Source: Nocardia concava NBRC 100430
GTDB taxonomy: Bacteria; Actinomycetota; Actinomycetes; Mycobacteriales; Mycobacteriaceae
Direction of reading: 5' to 3'
DNA length: 64,000 bases
Assembly (NCBI RefSeq): GCF_000308815.1
Contig: NZ_BAFX01000150.1
Span: 62,001 to 126,000 of the forward strand
Shown here: positions 56,895 through 64,000 of the stretch, piece by piece
Layout: each line of letters begins with the position of its first letter
How positions within the stretch are numbered: the stretch's first letter is position 1
Notes under the pieces: model-generated
What the model saw: only the letters and a program-made list of their open reading frames with translations
Database searches by the model: none
What the model was told of the DNA's origin: nothing
Made by a program: the position numbers and the translations under genes

Positions 56895-57233
56895 CTCGAG
56901 GAGTCCTCGAGGAAGGGTTGTGGACTCCTCGAGGATTCCCACTGTTGTCCACGGGGTTGCGCACAGGTCGCCACTCACACCCGTGCACAGGTGGTAGTCC
57001 ACAGAACTAACAGGCGGATTCATCCTCGAGGGCTGAGCAGGGAGGATGGCCGATATGCCCTGGGGATTCCTCGAGGAGTCCTTGTCAGGTCCTCGAGGAA
57101 TCCTCGAGGTAGTCCCCGGTTTCATCCTGATGTTGGCTACCGGGCCTCGAATGGGGGAGCAACTCGAGGATGACTCGAGGATCAATGTGGAACAGCGGAT
57201 CGACTCCACAGCCACTCGCCGTTCATCCTCGAG
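56895..57233. repeat. CTCGAG palindrome array in oriC
   Basis: Ten exact CTCGAG motifs start at 56895, 56906, 56928, 57025, 57070, 57092, 57103, 57163, 57174 and 57228. Most extend to CCTCGAGG. Successive spacings include 11, 22, 22, 11 and 11 bp. Intergenic and interleaved with DnaA boxes. Expected frequency at this GC content is roughly one per 3 kb. Confidence 0.9.
56996..57014 (+). repeat. 19-bp oriC direct repeat, copy 1
   Basis: AGTCCACAGAACTAACAGG, identical to copy 2 at 57289-57307. It contains a DnaA-box core (GTCCACA) plus 11 further bases. The copies are 293 bp apart. Confidence 0.9.
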
Positions 57234-57288
57234 CCACCCAGACGACATCCACACGACGCCGCACGCCCCCACCAGCGAAAACGGCCGA

Positions 57289-57307
57289 AGTCCACAGAAC
57301 TAACAGG
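57289..57307 (+). repeat. 19-bp oriC direct repeat, copy 2
   Basis: AGTCCACAGAACTAACAGG, identical to copy 1 at 56996-57014. This copy lies directly next to the DnaA-trio-like element, so the conserved 11 bases after the box may be the spacer of the unwinding module. Confidence 0.9.
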
Positions 57308-57309
57308 AC

Positions 57310-57341
57310 CTACTACTACTTCAGTTATTCATCTAGAGAAG
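57310..57341. other. DnaA-trio-like unwinding element
   Basis: CTACTACTACTT (57310-57321) gives 3'-GAT GAT GAT GAA on the other strand, the DnaA-trio pattern known from Bacillus subtilis. It lies 13 bp downstream of a DnaA box (57288-57296) and runs into an AT-richer stretch. A candidate site of origin melting. Confidence 0.6.
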
Positions 57342-57596
57342 GCTTTTCTAAAACAGGGTGTGTGGAAACTCGGGTTGGGAGAGCACGGTCGGGTAGGCAG
57401 CCCCTCCACACCCGATCGGGCAGCAAGGAGAAGGAGGGATCCGGATCCAGACTCATCGGATAGCTCGGAGGGTCGGCGTTGGCCGTTACGCCCCTCGCGG
57501 GTACGGTTCACTGTCAGTCCCCTGTGCCACACTGCGTAGGCGGCTGATTCAGATCAGCAGAGTTCACGAATCCACTGGGAGAGGACAGACCGGGCG

Positions 57597-58766
57597 ATGG
57601 AGCTTGCAAGCATGAAGTTTCGGGTCGCCCGCGAGGACTTCGCCGAATCCGTAGCCTGGGTCGCCCGTAGCCTGCCCTCGCGGCCTCCGGTCCCTGTGCT
57701 CGGTGGCGTACTTCTCGTGGCTGACGAGGATGGCCTGACGGTCTCCGGCTTCGACTACGAGGTCTCCGCGCAGATGCGCGTGGCCGCCGAGGTCGCCGGT
57801 CCGGGTCAGGTGCTGGTGTCGGGCCGCCTGCTGGCCGATATCACCAAGGCGCTGTCCAACAAGCCGGTCGATGTGTCGGTGGACGGCACCCGCGTGCTGA
57901 TCGCCTGTGGCAGCGCCAAGTTCTCCCTGCCCACCATGCCGGTCGAGGACTATCCCCAGCTTCCCGAACTTCCTCCCCAGACCGGTGAACTCGCGGTGGA
58001 TCTGTTCTCCGAGGCGGTCTCCCAGGTGGCCGTGGCCGCCGGTCGCGATGACACACTGCCCATGCTCACCGGTATCCGCGTCGAGATCGAGGGCCCCAAG
58101 GTGGTCCTGGCCGCGACCGACCGCTTCCGCCTCGCCGTGCGCGAGCTGGAATGGCAGCCCGGTCGCGCCGATGTGGAGACCGCGGTGCTGGTCCCGGCCC
58201 GCACCCTGTCCGAGGCCGCGAAAACGCTCGGTGCGTCCGATCAGCCGGTGCAGCTGGCCTTCGGCACCGGCACCGACGGCCTGCTGGGCATCGTGAACGG
58301 CGGCCGCCGCACCACCACGCGTCTGCTCGATGCCGAATTCCCCAAGTTCCGCCAGTTGCTCCCCAAGGAGCACACCTCCCTCGCGACCATCACGGTGAGC
58401 GCGCTGACCGAGGCCATCAAGCGTGTGGCCCTGGTGGCCGAGCGCGGCGCCCAGGTGCGGCTGGAGTTCTCCGAGGAGGGCCTGCTGCTCTCCGCCGGTG
58501 GCGACGACGCCGGTCGCGCCGAGGAGTGGCTGGAGGCCGAGTTCCGCGGTGAGCCGCTGACCATCGCCTTCAACCCCGGCTACCTGCTCGACGGTCTGTC
58601 CGCCTCGCATTCGGACCGGGTGACCTTCGGCTTCACCACCCCCAGCCGGCCCGCGGTGTTCCTCCCAGCCCCCGAGGAAGAGCCCACCCAGCTGGAGTCG
58701 GGCGCGTTCTCGGCACTGTCCGGCAGCTACATCTACCTGCTGATGCCGGTGCGGTTGCCGGGCTGA
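57597..58766 (+). CDS. dnaN: DNA polymerase III sliding clamp (beta subunit)
   Basis: 389 residues in three repeated clamp domains. Typical segments are LLADITKALSNKPVDV, DYPQLPELP, ATDRFRLAVRE and the C-terminal YIYLLMPVRLPG. The ATG at 57597 or 57612 may be used; the second has GGAG 8 bp upstream. It confers processivity on the replicative polymerase. Follows oriC directly and precedes recF. Confidence 0.97.
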   Translation: MELASMKFRVAREDFAESVAWVARSLPSRPPVPVLGGVLLVADEDGLTVSGFDYEVSAQMRVAAEVAGPGQVLVSGRLLADITKALSNKPVDVSVDGTRVLIACGSAKFSLPTMPVEDYPQLPELPPQTGELAVDLFSEAVSQVAVAAGRDDTLPMLTGIRVEIEGPKVVLAATDRFRLAVRELEWQPGRADVETAVLVPARTLSEAAKTLGASDQPVQLAFGTGTDGLLGIVNGGRRTTTRLLDAEFPKFRQLLPKEHTSLATITVSALTEAIKRVALVAERGAQVRLEFSEEGLLLSAGGDDAGRAEEWLEAEFRGEPLTIAFNPGYLLDGLSASHSDRVTFGFTTPSRPAVFLPAPEEEPTQLESGAFSALSGSYIYLLMPVRLPG

Positions 58767-58824
58767 TCGGGCGACTCACCTGTGCACAGTGTTGACAAAC
58801 CTGTGAAAAACATGGACTGACCGG

Positions 58825-60009
58825 ATGCACGTGCGTGCGCTGTCACTGCGCGATTTCCGCTCCTGGGAGGCCGCCGAGCTGGAATTCTCGCCCGGCAGAA
58901 CGGTTTTCCTGGGCTCCAATGGCAATGGCAAGACCAACCTGATCGAGGCCATCGGCTATCTGTCCACCCTCGGCTCACACCGGGTGGCAGCCGATGCCCC
59001 GCTCATCCGGATCGGCGCGCAGAAGGCGCGGATCGGCGCGACGGTGGTCAATACCGGCCGCGAGCTCCGCGTCGATATGGAGCTGAATCAGGGCCAAGCC
59101 AATCGGGCCCAGATCAATCGCTCGCCGGTGCGGCGGCCGCGGGAGATCCTGGGCATCCTGCAGACCGTCCTGTTCGCCCCGGAGGACCTCTCGCTGGTGC
59201 GCGGGGACCCGGGGGAGCGGCGGCGCTTCCTGGACGAGCTGGCGACCGCCCGGCTGCCCCGGCTGGCCGGGGTGCGCGCGGATTACGACAAGGTGCTGCG
59301 GCAGCGCTCGGCGCTGTTGAAAACCGCTGGGCGCAATGCCCGTTCGGGGTCCCGCGGCGCGGAGCTGAGCACACTCGACGTGTGGGACGGGCATCTGGCG
59401 GGGCACGGCGCGGTGTTGCTGGCGCAGCGGCTGCGGCTGGTGCACGAGCTCTATCCACATCTTGCACAGGCTTATTCAGGTATCGCTCCCGAATCCCGGC
59501 CCGCCACAATCGCTTACCGAAGTGCGAGTTTGCCGCCGGAGCTGCTCGATCCCGCGCGTTCTCCACAGCCTGAGGACGAATCGGAGCTGGAAGCCATCCT
59601 GTTGCGGGAGTTGGCCGCCGCCCGTCCCAAGGAGCTGGAACGCGGCGTCTGCCTGGTCGGCCCGCATCGCGACGATCTGGAGTTGATGCTGGGTTCGGCC
59701 CCCGCCAAGGGTTTCGCGAGCCACGGCGAATCCTGGTCCTTCGCCCTGGCGTTGCGGCTCGGCGCGTTCGAACTGCTGCGGTCCGCCGGAACCGATCCGG
59801 TGCTGATCCTCGACGACGTGTTCGCGGAACTGGATCGGCGGCGTCGCACCGCACTGGCCGCGGTGGCCGCCGGGGCCGAGCAGGTGTTGATCACCGCCGC
59901 GGTGCCCGAGGACGTGCCCGCCGAATTGGAGGCCGCACCGCTGCGCGTGGAGACCACGGGAGAGGCCGATCGCCGCGCGTCTCGGATAGTCGAGTCGGCG
60001 TCCATGTGA
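58825..60009 (+). CDS. recF: DNA repair protein RecF
   Basis: 394 residues. N-terminal Walker A GSNGNGKTNLIEAI (about residues 32-45), a signature-like segment near GESWSFALALRLGAFELLR and Walker B VLILDDVFAELDRRR. SMC-like ATPase that loads RecA on gapped DNA with RecO and RecR. Adjacent to dnaN as in most actinobacteria, with no gnd gene between them. Confidence 0.96.
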   Translation: MHVRALSLRDFRSWEAAELEFSPGRTVFLGSNGNGKTNLIEAIGYLSTLGSHRVAADAPLIRIGAQKARIGATVVNTGRELRVDMELNQGQANRAQINRSPVRRPREILGILQTVLFAPEDLSLVRGDPGERRRFLDELATARLPRLAGVRADYDKVLRQRSALLKTAGRNARSGSRGAELSTLDVWDGHLAGHGAVLLAQRLRLVHELYPHLAQAYSGIAPESRPATIAYRSASLPPELLDPARSPQPEDESELEAILLRELAAARPKELERGVCLVGPHRDDLELMLGSAPAKGFASHGESWSFALALRLGAFELLRSAGTDPVLILDDVFAELDRRRRTALAAVAAGAEQVLITAAVPEDVPAELEAAPLRVETTGEADRRASRIVESASM

Positions 60010-60111
60010 CATCGGCGCCGGCATCGGTGAGTCCGTCGGTCCTATGCGGCAGAATCACGTGACGAACCGAAGGTGATCAACCGGGATTCCCCAGTGTGGA
60101 AGGAGTTGTGG

Positions 60112-60702
60112 ATGGCTCAGCAGCCGGAAGCCGACGACCGCGGGACTCCTCAGCCGAATAACGATGCCGCAGGCCCGGAGCCTGAGTTGCGCGGTGTCGA
60201 CTTGGCCCGGCGCGCCCTCGAGGAAGCCCGCGCTGCTGCGCGCGCTGCCGGGAAATCGGTGGGCCAAGGCCGTGCTTCGCCGCGTCAGGGCGGTATCCGG
60301 TCGCTGCGTCGTCGCCGCACCGGCTGGTCGGGCGCGCATCCGGACGAGCGTGATCCACAGACCCTTTCGTCTCTCGCCATGCAGCTGGCCAAGGGCCGCG
60401 GCTGGTCCGGCAAGGTCGCCGAGGGCACCGTCTTCGGCCGCTGGTCCAGCGTGGTGGGGGAGGACATCGCCGCGCACGCCACGCCGATCTCGCTGGAGAA
60501 CGGCATTCTGAGCATTCAGGCCGAGTCCACCGCCTGGGCCACCCAGCTGCGCATGTTCCAGTCGCAGATCCTGGCCAAGATCGCGGCCGCGGTCGGCAAC
60601 GGCGTGGTCAAACAGCTCAAGATCAACGGTCCGACCGCCCCGAGCTGGCGGCACGGCGACCGGCACGTCAAAGGCCGAGGTCCGCGCGACACGTACGGAT
60701 AG
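60112..60702 (+). CDS. dciA: DciA family replicative helicase loader/operator (DUF721)
   Basis: 196 residues. An N-terminal basic, Ala-rich part is followed by the DUF721 domain (about residues 90-180, with FGRWSSVVGEDIAAHATPISL and ILSIQAESTAWATQLRM). DciA-type proteins assist DnaB loading in bacteria that lack DnaC. The ATG at 60112 has AAGGAG about 7 bp upstream. Position between recF and gyrB is conserved (Rv0004 in M. tuberculosis). Confidence 0.93.
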   Translation: MAQQPEADDRGTPQPNNDAAGPEPELRGVDLARRALEEARAAARAAGKSVGQGRASPRQGGIRSLRRRRTGWSGAHPDERDPQTLSSLAMQLAKGRGWSGKVAEGTVFGRWSSVVGEDIAAHATPISLENGILSIQAESTAWATQLRMFQSQILAKIAAAVGNGVVKQLKINGPTAPSWRHGDRHVKGRGPRDTYG

Positions 60703-60706
60703 ATCT

Positions 60707-60722
60707 TGTTTCACGTGGAACG
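60707..60722. other. parS-like ParB-binding site 5
   Basis: TGTTTCACGTGGAACG, two mismatches to the consensus, with the CACGTG core intact. It lies 5 bp after the dciA stop. Confidence 0.65.
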
Positions 60723-60724
60723 TT

Positions 60725-60755
60725 TCGATCTCGCCGCGGCCCGCGGGGAGATCGA
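60725..60755. terminator. Hairpin after dciA
   Basis: TCGATCTCGCCGCGG pairs with its near-complement ending GAGATCGA (14 of 15 matches, one-base loop). No T tract, so it may be a non-canonical terminator or an mRNA end-protecting hairpin. Confidence 0.5.
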
Positions 60756-60987
60756 TTCGAACCCTCGCGCAAACGCTCTCCGGGTGACACGCGCATCGCC
60801 CGCTGAGGCTTCCGGAACCCCCTTCACCCATAACCGGTCATATCGCTGGTCGATTTCATGACCCTACGGCCCACTCAGGGGTGTCATAGGTGCGTTCTCT
60901 GTCGGTCGTACCAGTAGGATGGGGGAGTAACTAGCGGCGATACCTCCCGGCGCGTTCCGTAGCGCCCGCGCGTGAGCCCCCGTAATT

Positions 60988-61021
60988 CTCGAGCAGACAC
61001 TGACCGGTGCTCGAGCAGACA
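60988..61021 (+). repeat. 12-bp CTCGAGCAGACA direct repeat in the gyrB leader
   Basis: CTCGAGCAGACA at 60988-60999 and 61010-61021, period 22 bp. The second copy also begins the inverted repeat AGACA/TGTCT. The repeat ends about 70 bp before the gyrB start. The 22-bp period equals a spacing seen in the oriC CTCGAG array. Confidence 0.85.
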
Positions 61022-61092
61022 GTGTCTGACGGCTCAACGCGTGCCACCGCACTGCGCCGGGAGGATCAGCAAGTAAGGAGAGCTACCCACCA

Positions 61093-63144
61093 GTGGCTGC
61101 CATGGACTCCAACGCAGAAGGCTCGACCCCGCCGAAGAACGGCAAGCCGTCGAACTACGGTGCCGAATCCATCACCGTCCTCGAGGGCCTCGAGGCGGTC
61201 CGCAAACGCCCCGGTATGTACATCGGTTCCACCGGTGAGCGGGGCCTGCACCACCTGATCTGGGAGGTCGTCGACAACTCCGTCGATGAGGCGATGGCCG
61301 GGTACGCCTCGCGCGTCGATGTCACGCTGCTGGCCGACGGCGGTGTCGAGGTCGTCGACGACGGCCGCGGTATCCCGGTCGCCATGCACGCGCAGGGGGT
61401 GCCGACCATCGAGGTCGTCATGACCCAGCTGCACGCCGGCGGCAAGTTCGACGGCGAATCGTATGCGGTGTCCGGCGGTCTGCACGGTGTCGGCATCTCG
61501 GTGGTGAACGCGCTGTCCACCCGCCTCGAGGCCGATGTGGACACCGACGGCTACCACTGGACCCAGGAGTACAAGGACTCCAAGCCCGGCAAGCTGGTGC
61601 AGGGCGGCGCGACCAAGCGCACCGGCACCACCATCCGGTTCTGGCCGGATCCGGAGATCTTCGAGACCACCACCTTCAGCTTCGAGACGGTGGCGCGCCG
61701 CCTGCAGGAGATGGCGTTCCTGAACAAGGGCCTCACCATCACGCTGACCGATCAGCGGGTGGCCGAGGGCGATGTGATCGACGAGGTGGTGAGCGAAACC
61801 GCCGAGGCCCCCAAGCATCTCGACGAGAACGCCCCCGCGGAGACTCCGAAGATCAAGACCCGGACCTACCACTACCCGGGCGGTCTCGAGGACTACGTCA
61901 AGCACATCAACCGGACCAAGACGCCGATCCACAACTCGATCGTGGCGTTCACCGGCAAGGGCACCGGCCACGAGGTCGAGGTCGCGATGCAGTGGAACTC
62001 CGGCTACTCCGAGTCGGTCCACACCTTCGCCAACACCATCAACACCCACGAGGGCGGCACCCACGAGGAGGGCTTCCGCGCGGCGCTCACCACGGTGGTG
62101 AACAAGTACGCGAAGGACAAGAAGCTCCTCAAGGAGAAGGAAGGCAACCTCACCGGTGACGACATCCGTGAGGGTCTCGCCGCCATCGTGAGCGTCAAGA
62201 TCGCCGATCCGCAGTTCGAGGGCCAGACCAAGACCAAGCTCGGCAATACCGAGGTGAAGTCCTTCGTCCAGCGCACCTGCAACGAGCACATCTCGCACTG
62301 GTTCGAGGCCAACCCGGCCGATGCGAAGACCATTGTGCAGAAGGCGGTTTCGTCCGCCCAGGCGCGCGTCGCGGCCCGCAAGGCGCGAGAGCTGGTGCGG
62401 CGCAAGTCCGCCACCGATCTGGGTGGCCTGCCGGGCAAGCTGGCCGACTGCCGTTCCAAGGATCCGGCCAAGTCCGAGATCTACATCGTGGAGGGCGACT
62501 CCGCCGGTGGCTCGGCCAAGTCCGGCCGCGACTCCATGTACCAGGCGATCCTGCCGCTGCGCGGCAAGATCATCAACGTGGAGAAGGCGCGCATCGACCG
62601 CGTGCTGAAGAACACCGAGGTCCAGTCCATCATCACCGCCTTCGGTACAGGTATTCACGACGAGTTCGACATCGCCAAGCTGCGCTATCACAAGATCGTG
62701 CTGATGGCCGACGCCGACGTGGACGGCCAGCACATCTCGACGCTGCTGCTGACCCTGCTGTTCCGCTTCATGCGCCCGCTGGTCGAGCACGGTCACGTGT
62801 ACCTGGCCATGCCGCCGCTGTACAAGCTGAAGTGGCAGCGGTCCGAGCCGGAGTTCGCCTACTCCGACCGCGAGCGCGACGGGCTGCTCGAGCGCGGCCT
62901 GGCGGCCGGCAAGAAGATCAACAAGGACGACGGCATCCAGCGCTACAAGGGTCTCGGTGAGATGAACCCGAAGGAGCTGTGGGAGACGACGATGGACCCG
63001 ACGGTCCGCGTCCTGCGTCTGGTCACCCTGGACGACGCGGCTGCCGCCGACGAGCTGTTCTCGATCCTGATGGGCGAGGACGTCGAGGCTCGGCGCAGCT
63101 TCATCACTCGGAATGCCAAGGACGTGCGATTCCTGGACGTGTAG
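61093..63144 (+). CDS. gyrB: DNA gyrase subunit B
   Basis: 683 residues, GTG start. GHKL ATPase motifs EVVDNSVDEAMAG, DDGRGIPV and GGLHGVGISVVNALS, then the transducer domain, the TOPRIM motifs EGDSAGGSAKSGRD and DADVDGQHI, and the C-terminal RYKGLGEMNPKELWETTMDP. With GyrA it introduces negative supercoils. AAGGAGAG lies about 13 bp upstream; an ATG three codons later is possible. Confidence 0.97.
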   Translation: MAAMDSNAEGSTPPKNGKPSNYGAESITVLEGLEAVRKRPGMYIGSTGERGLHHLIWEVVDNSVDEAMAGYASRVDVTLLADGGVEVVDDGRGIPVAMHAQGVPTIEVVMTQLHAGGKFDGESYAVSGGLHGVGISVVNALSTRLEADVDTDGYHWTQEYKDSKPGKLVQGGATKRTGTTIRFWPDPEIFETTTFSFETVARRLQEMAFLNKGLTITLTDQRVAEGDVIDEVVSETAEAPKHLDENAPAETPKIKTRTYHYPGGLEDYVKHINRTKTPIHNSIVAFTGKGTGHEVEVAMQWNSGYSESVHTFANTINTHEGGTHEEGFRAALTTVVNKYAKDKKLLKEKEGNLTGDDIREGLAAIVSVKIADPQFEGQTKTKLGNTEVKSFVQRTCNEHISHWFEANPADAKTIVQKAVSSAQARVAARKARELVRRKSATDLGGLPGKLADCRSKDPAKSEIYIVEGDSAGGSAKSGRDSMYQAILPLRGKIINVEKARIDRVLKNTEVQSIITAFGTGIHDEFDIAKLRYHKIVLMADADVDGQHISTLLLTLLFRFMRPLVEHGHVYLAMPPLYKLKWQRSEPEFAYSDRERDGLLERGLAAGKKINKDDGIQRYKGLGEMNPKELWETTMDPTVRVLRLVTLDDAAAADELFSILMGEDVEARRSFITRNAKDVRFLDV

Positions 63145-63197
63145 TCGCCTGCCTGCACTCGGATTCGCCCCAAAAGACTTCCTACGGAGACTAATTC

Positions 63198-64000
63198 ATG
63201 ACTGACACCACGCTGCCGCCCTCGGGTGGCGACCGCATCGAGCCGGTCGACATTCAGCAGGAGATGCAGAACTCCTACATCGATTACGCGATGAGCGTGA
63301 TCGTGGGCCGCGCGCTGCCCGAGGTGCGCGACGGCCTCAAGCCGGTGCACCGGCGCATCCTGTACGCGATGTACGACAACGGGTATCGGCCCGACCGCGG
63401 CTATGTGAAGTCCGCGCGCCCGGTCGCCGACACCATGGGTAACTACCACCCGCACGGTGACACCGCGATCTACGACACCCTGGTGCGCATGGCGCAGCCG
63501 TGGTCGCTGCGCTACCCGCTGGTCGACGGCCAGGGCAACTTCGGTTCCCGCGGCAATGACGGCGCGGCCGCCATGCGTTATACGGAGTGCCGTCTGACTC
63601 CGCTGGCCATGGAGATGCTGCGCGAGATCGACCACGAGACGGTCGATTTCACGCCGAACTACGACGGTAAGACCCAGGAACCGGTCGTGCTGCCGAGCCG
63701 GGTCCCGGCTCTGCTCATGAACGGCTCCAACGGTATTGCCGTCGGTATGGCGACGAACATCCCGCCGCACAACCTGACCGAGCTGGCCGAGGCCATCTAC
63801 TGGGCGCTGGACAACCACCAGGCGGACGAGGAGACCACGCTCGCCGCGTGCATGGAGCGGGTGAAGGGTCCGGACTTCCCGACCGCCGGCCTGATCGTCG
63901 GCACCCAGGGCATCCACGACGCATACACCACCGGCCGCGGTTCGGTCCGCATGCGCGGTGTGGTGGAGATCGAGGAGGACAGCCGGGGCCGCACCACGAT
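63198..64000 (+). CDS. gyrA: DNA gyrase subunit A (N-terminal part, continues beyond window)
   Basis: The first 267 codons. The quinolone-resistance region reads HPHGDTAIYDTLVRMAQ, with Thr89 and Asp93 at the drug-contact positions (Ser83 and Asp87 in E. coli). The catalytic Tyr128 is in AAMRYTECRL. Starts 53 bp after gyrB. The 3' part is cut by the right edge. Confidence 0.97.
   Translation, partial: MTDTTLPPSGGDRIEPVDIQQEMQNSYIDYAMSVIVGRALPEVRDGLKPVHRRILYAMYDNGYRPDRGYVKSARPVADTMGNYHPHGDTAIYDTLVRMAQPWSLRYPLVDGQGNFGSRGNDGAAAMRYTECRLTPLAMEMLREIDHETVDFTPNYDGKTQEPVVLPSRVPALLMNGSNGIAVGMATNIPPHNLTELAEAIYWALDNHQADEETTLAACMERVKGPDFPTAGLIVGTQGIHDAYTTGRGSVRMRGVVEIEEDSRGRTT

Larger units (their letters stand above)
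56827..57596. other. Replication origin oriC (dnaA-dnaN intergenic region)
   Basis: About 767 bp between dnaA and dnaN with no gene. DnaA-box-like 9-mers include TGATCCACA (56827-56835, touching the dnaA stop), TTGTCCACG (56945-56953), TAGTCCACA (56995-57003), TGTGGAACA (57186-57194), AAGTCCACA (57288-57296) and TGTGGAAAC (57361-57369), with further weaker ones. An AT-richer stretch with a DnaA-trio-like run lies at 57310-57352. Ten CTCGAG palindromes and a 19-bp repeat are listed separately. Confidence 0.9.
60703..61092. other. dciA-gyrB intergenic region
   Basis: 390 bp with no gene. Contains a parS-like site (60707-60722), a 15-bp hairpin (60725-60755) and two 12-bp direct repeats with CTCGAG (60988-61021). 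It should hold the gyrB promoter; a TAGGAT at 60915-60920 is a possible -10, without a clear -35. Confidence 0.8.

Noticed and set aside
56927..56933. CTCGAG array as a CRISPR-like or minisatellite repeat
   Set aside because: The repeated unit is a 6-8 bp palindrome with variable gaps, no conserved longer repeat and no spacers of constant length. A protein-binding array is more likely.
61066..62796. 576-codon minus-strand frame within gyrB
   Set aside because: Entirely antisense to an unmistakable gyrB.

Overview
This window is high-GC actinobacterial DNA, most likely from Nocardia or a close relative in the Mycobacteriales. It shows an mce/yrbE operon, a MurJ fused to a pseudokinase, an RsmA/SigM pair, CwlM, a DciA-type loader and a 660-residue DnaA with a very long linker. 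From about 33.7 kb to the right edge the gene order is that of the mycobacterial replication-origin region: pcnA, mutT4, a DUF6049 gene, murJ, sigM, rsmA, trxB, trxA, cwlM, a GNAT gene, parB, parA, rsmG, khpB, yidC, yidD, rnpA, rpmH, dnaA, oriC, dnaN, recF, dciA, gyrB, gyrA. The genus call rests on this order and on remembered protein sequences, not on a search.

Left part (1-33.6 kb), accessory and metabolic genes. An mce operon runs off the left edge on the minus strand (yrbEA, yrbEB, mceA, mceB) behind an AT-rich intergenic region with a perfect KstR-type palindrome. Next come a secreted S1 peptidase, an LppU-like lipoprotein, a cytochrome P450 and an L,D-transpeptidase with a hairpin-rich leader. 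A five-gene carbohydrate cluster follows (two permeases, a Tat-type solute-binding lipoprotein, an ATPase and a secreted alginate-lyase-fold protein), then an M13 zinc metallopeptidase. A WhiJ-like regulator with a tandem DUF397 protein faces a small unknown gene. DUF4190, pirin, NUDIX and MFS genes come next, then two tandem DUF4185 paralogues, the 5-oxoprolinase genes pxpA-pxpB-pxpC and an NAD-dependent epimerase. The molybdate locus is regulator-modA-modB-modC, with a DUF885 metallohydrolase gene between modB and modC. A 73-bp REP-like inverted repeat marks the change to the conserved origin region.

Right part (33.7-64 kb), the chromosome core. Cell-envelope genes (murJ fusion, cwlM), redox genes (trxB-trxA behind a SigH/SigR-type promoter), the sigM-rsmA pair with an ECF-type promoter in front of rsmA, and the parABS segregation genes lead to oriC. 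Five parS-like 16-mers lie between cwlM and gyrB, several overlapping gene ends or starts. The dnaA-dnaN intergenic region has many DnaA-box-like sequences, a DnaA-trio-like element, a 19-bp exact direct repeat, and ten CTCGAG palindromes in about 340 bp with spacings of 11 and 22 bp. Two more CTCGAG motifs 22 bp apart lie in the gyrB leader. The CTCGAG array is the least explained signal in the window.

I saw no tRNA or rRNA gene, no CRISPR array, no insertion sequence and no prophage.
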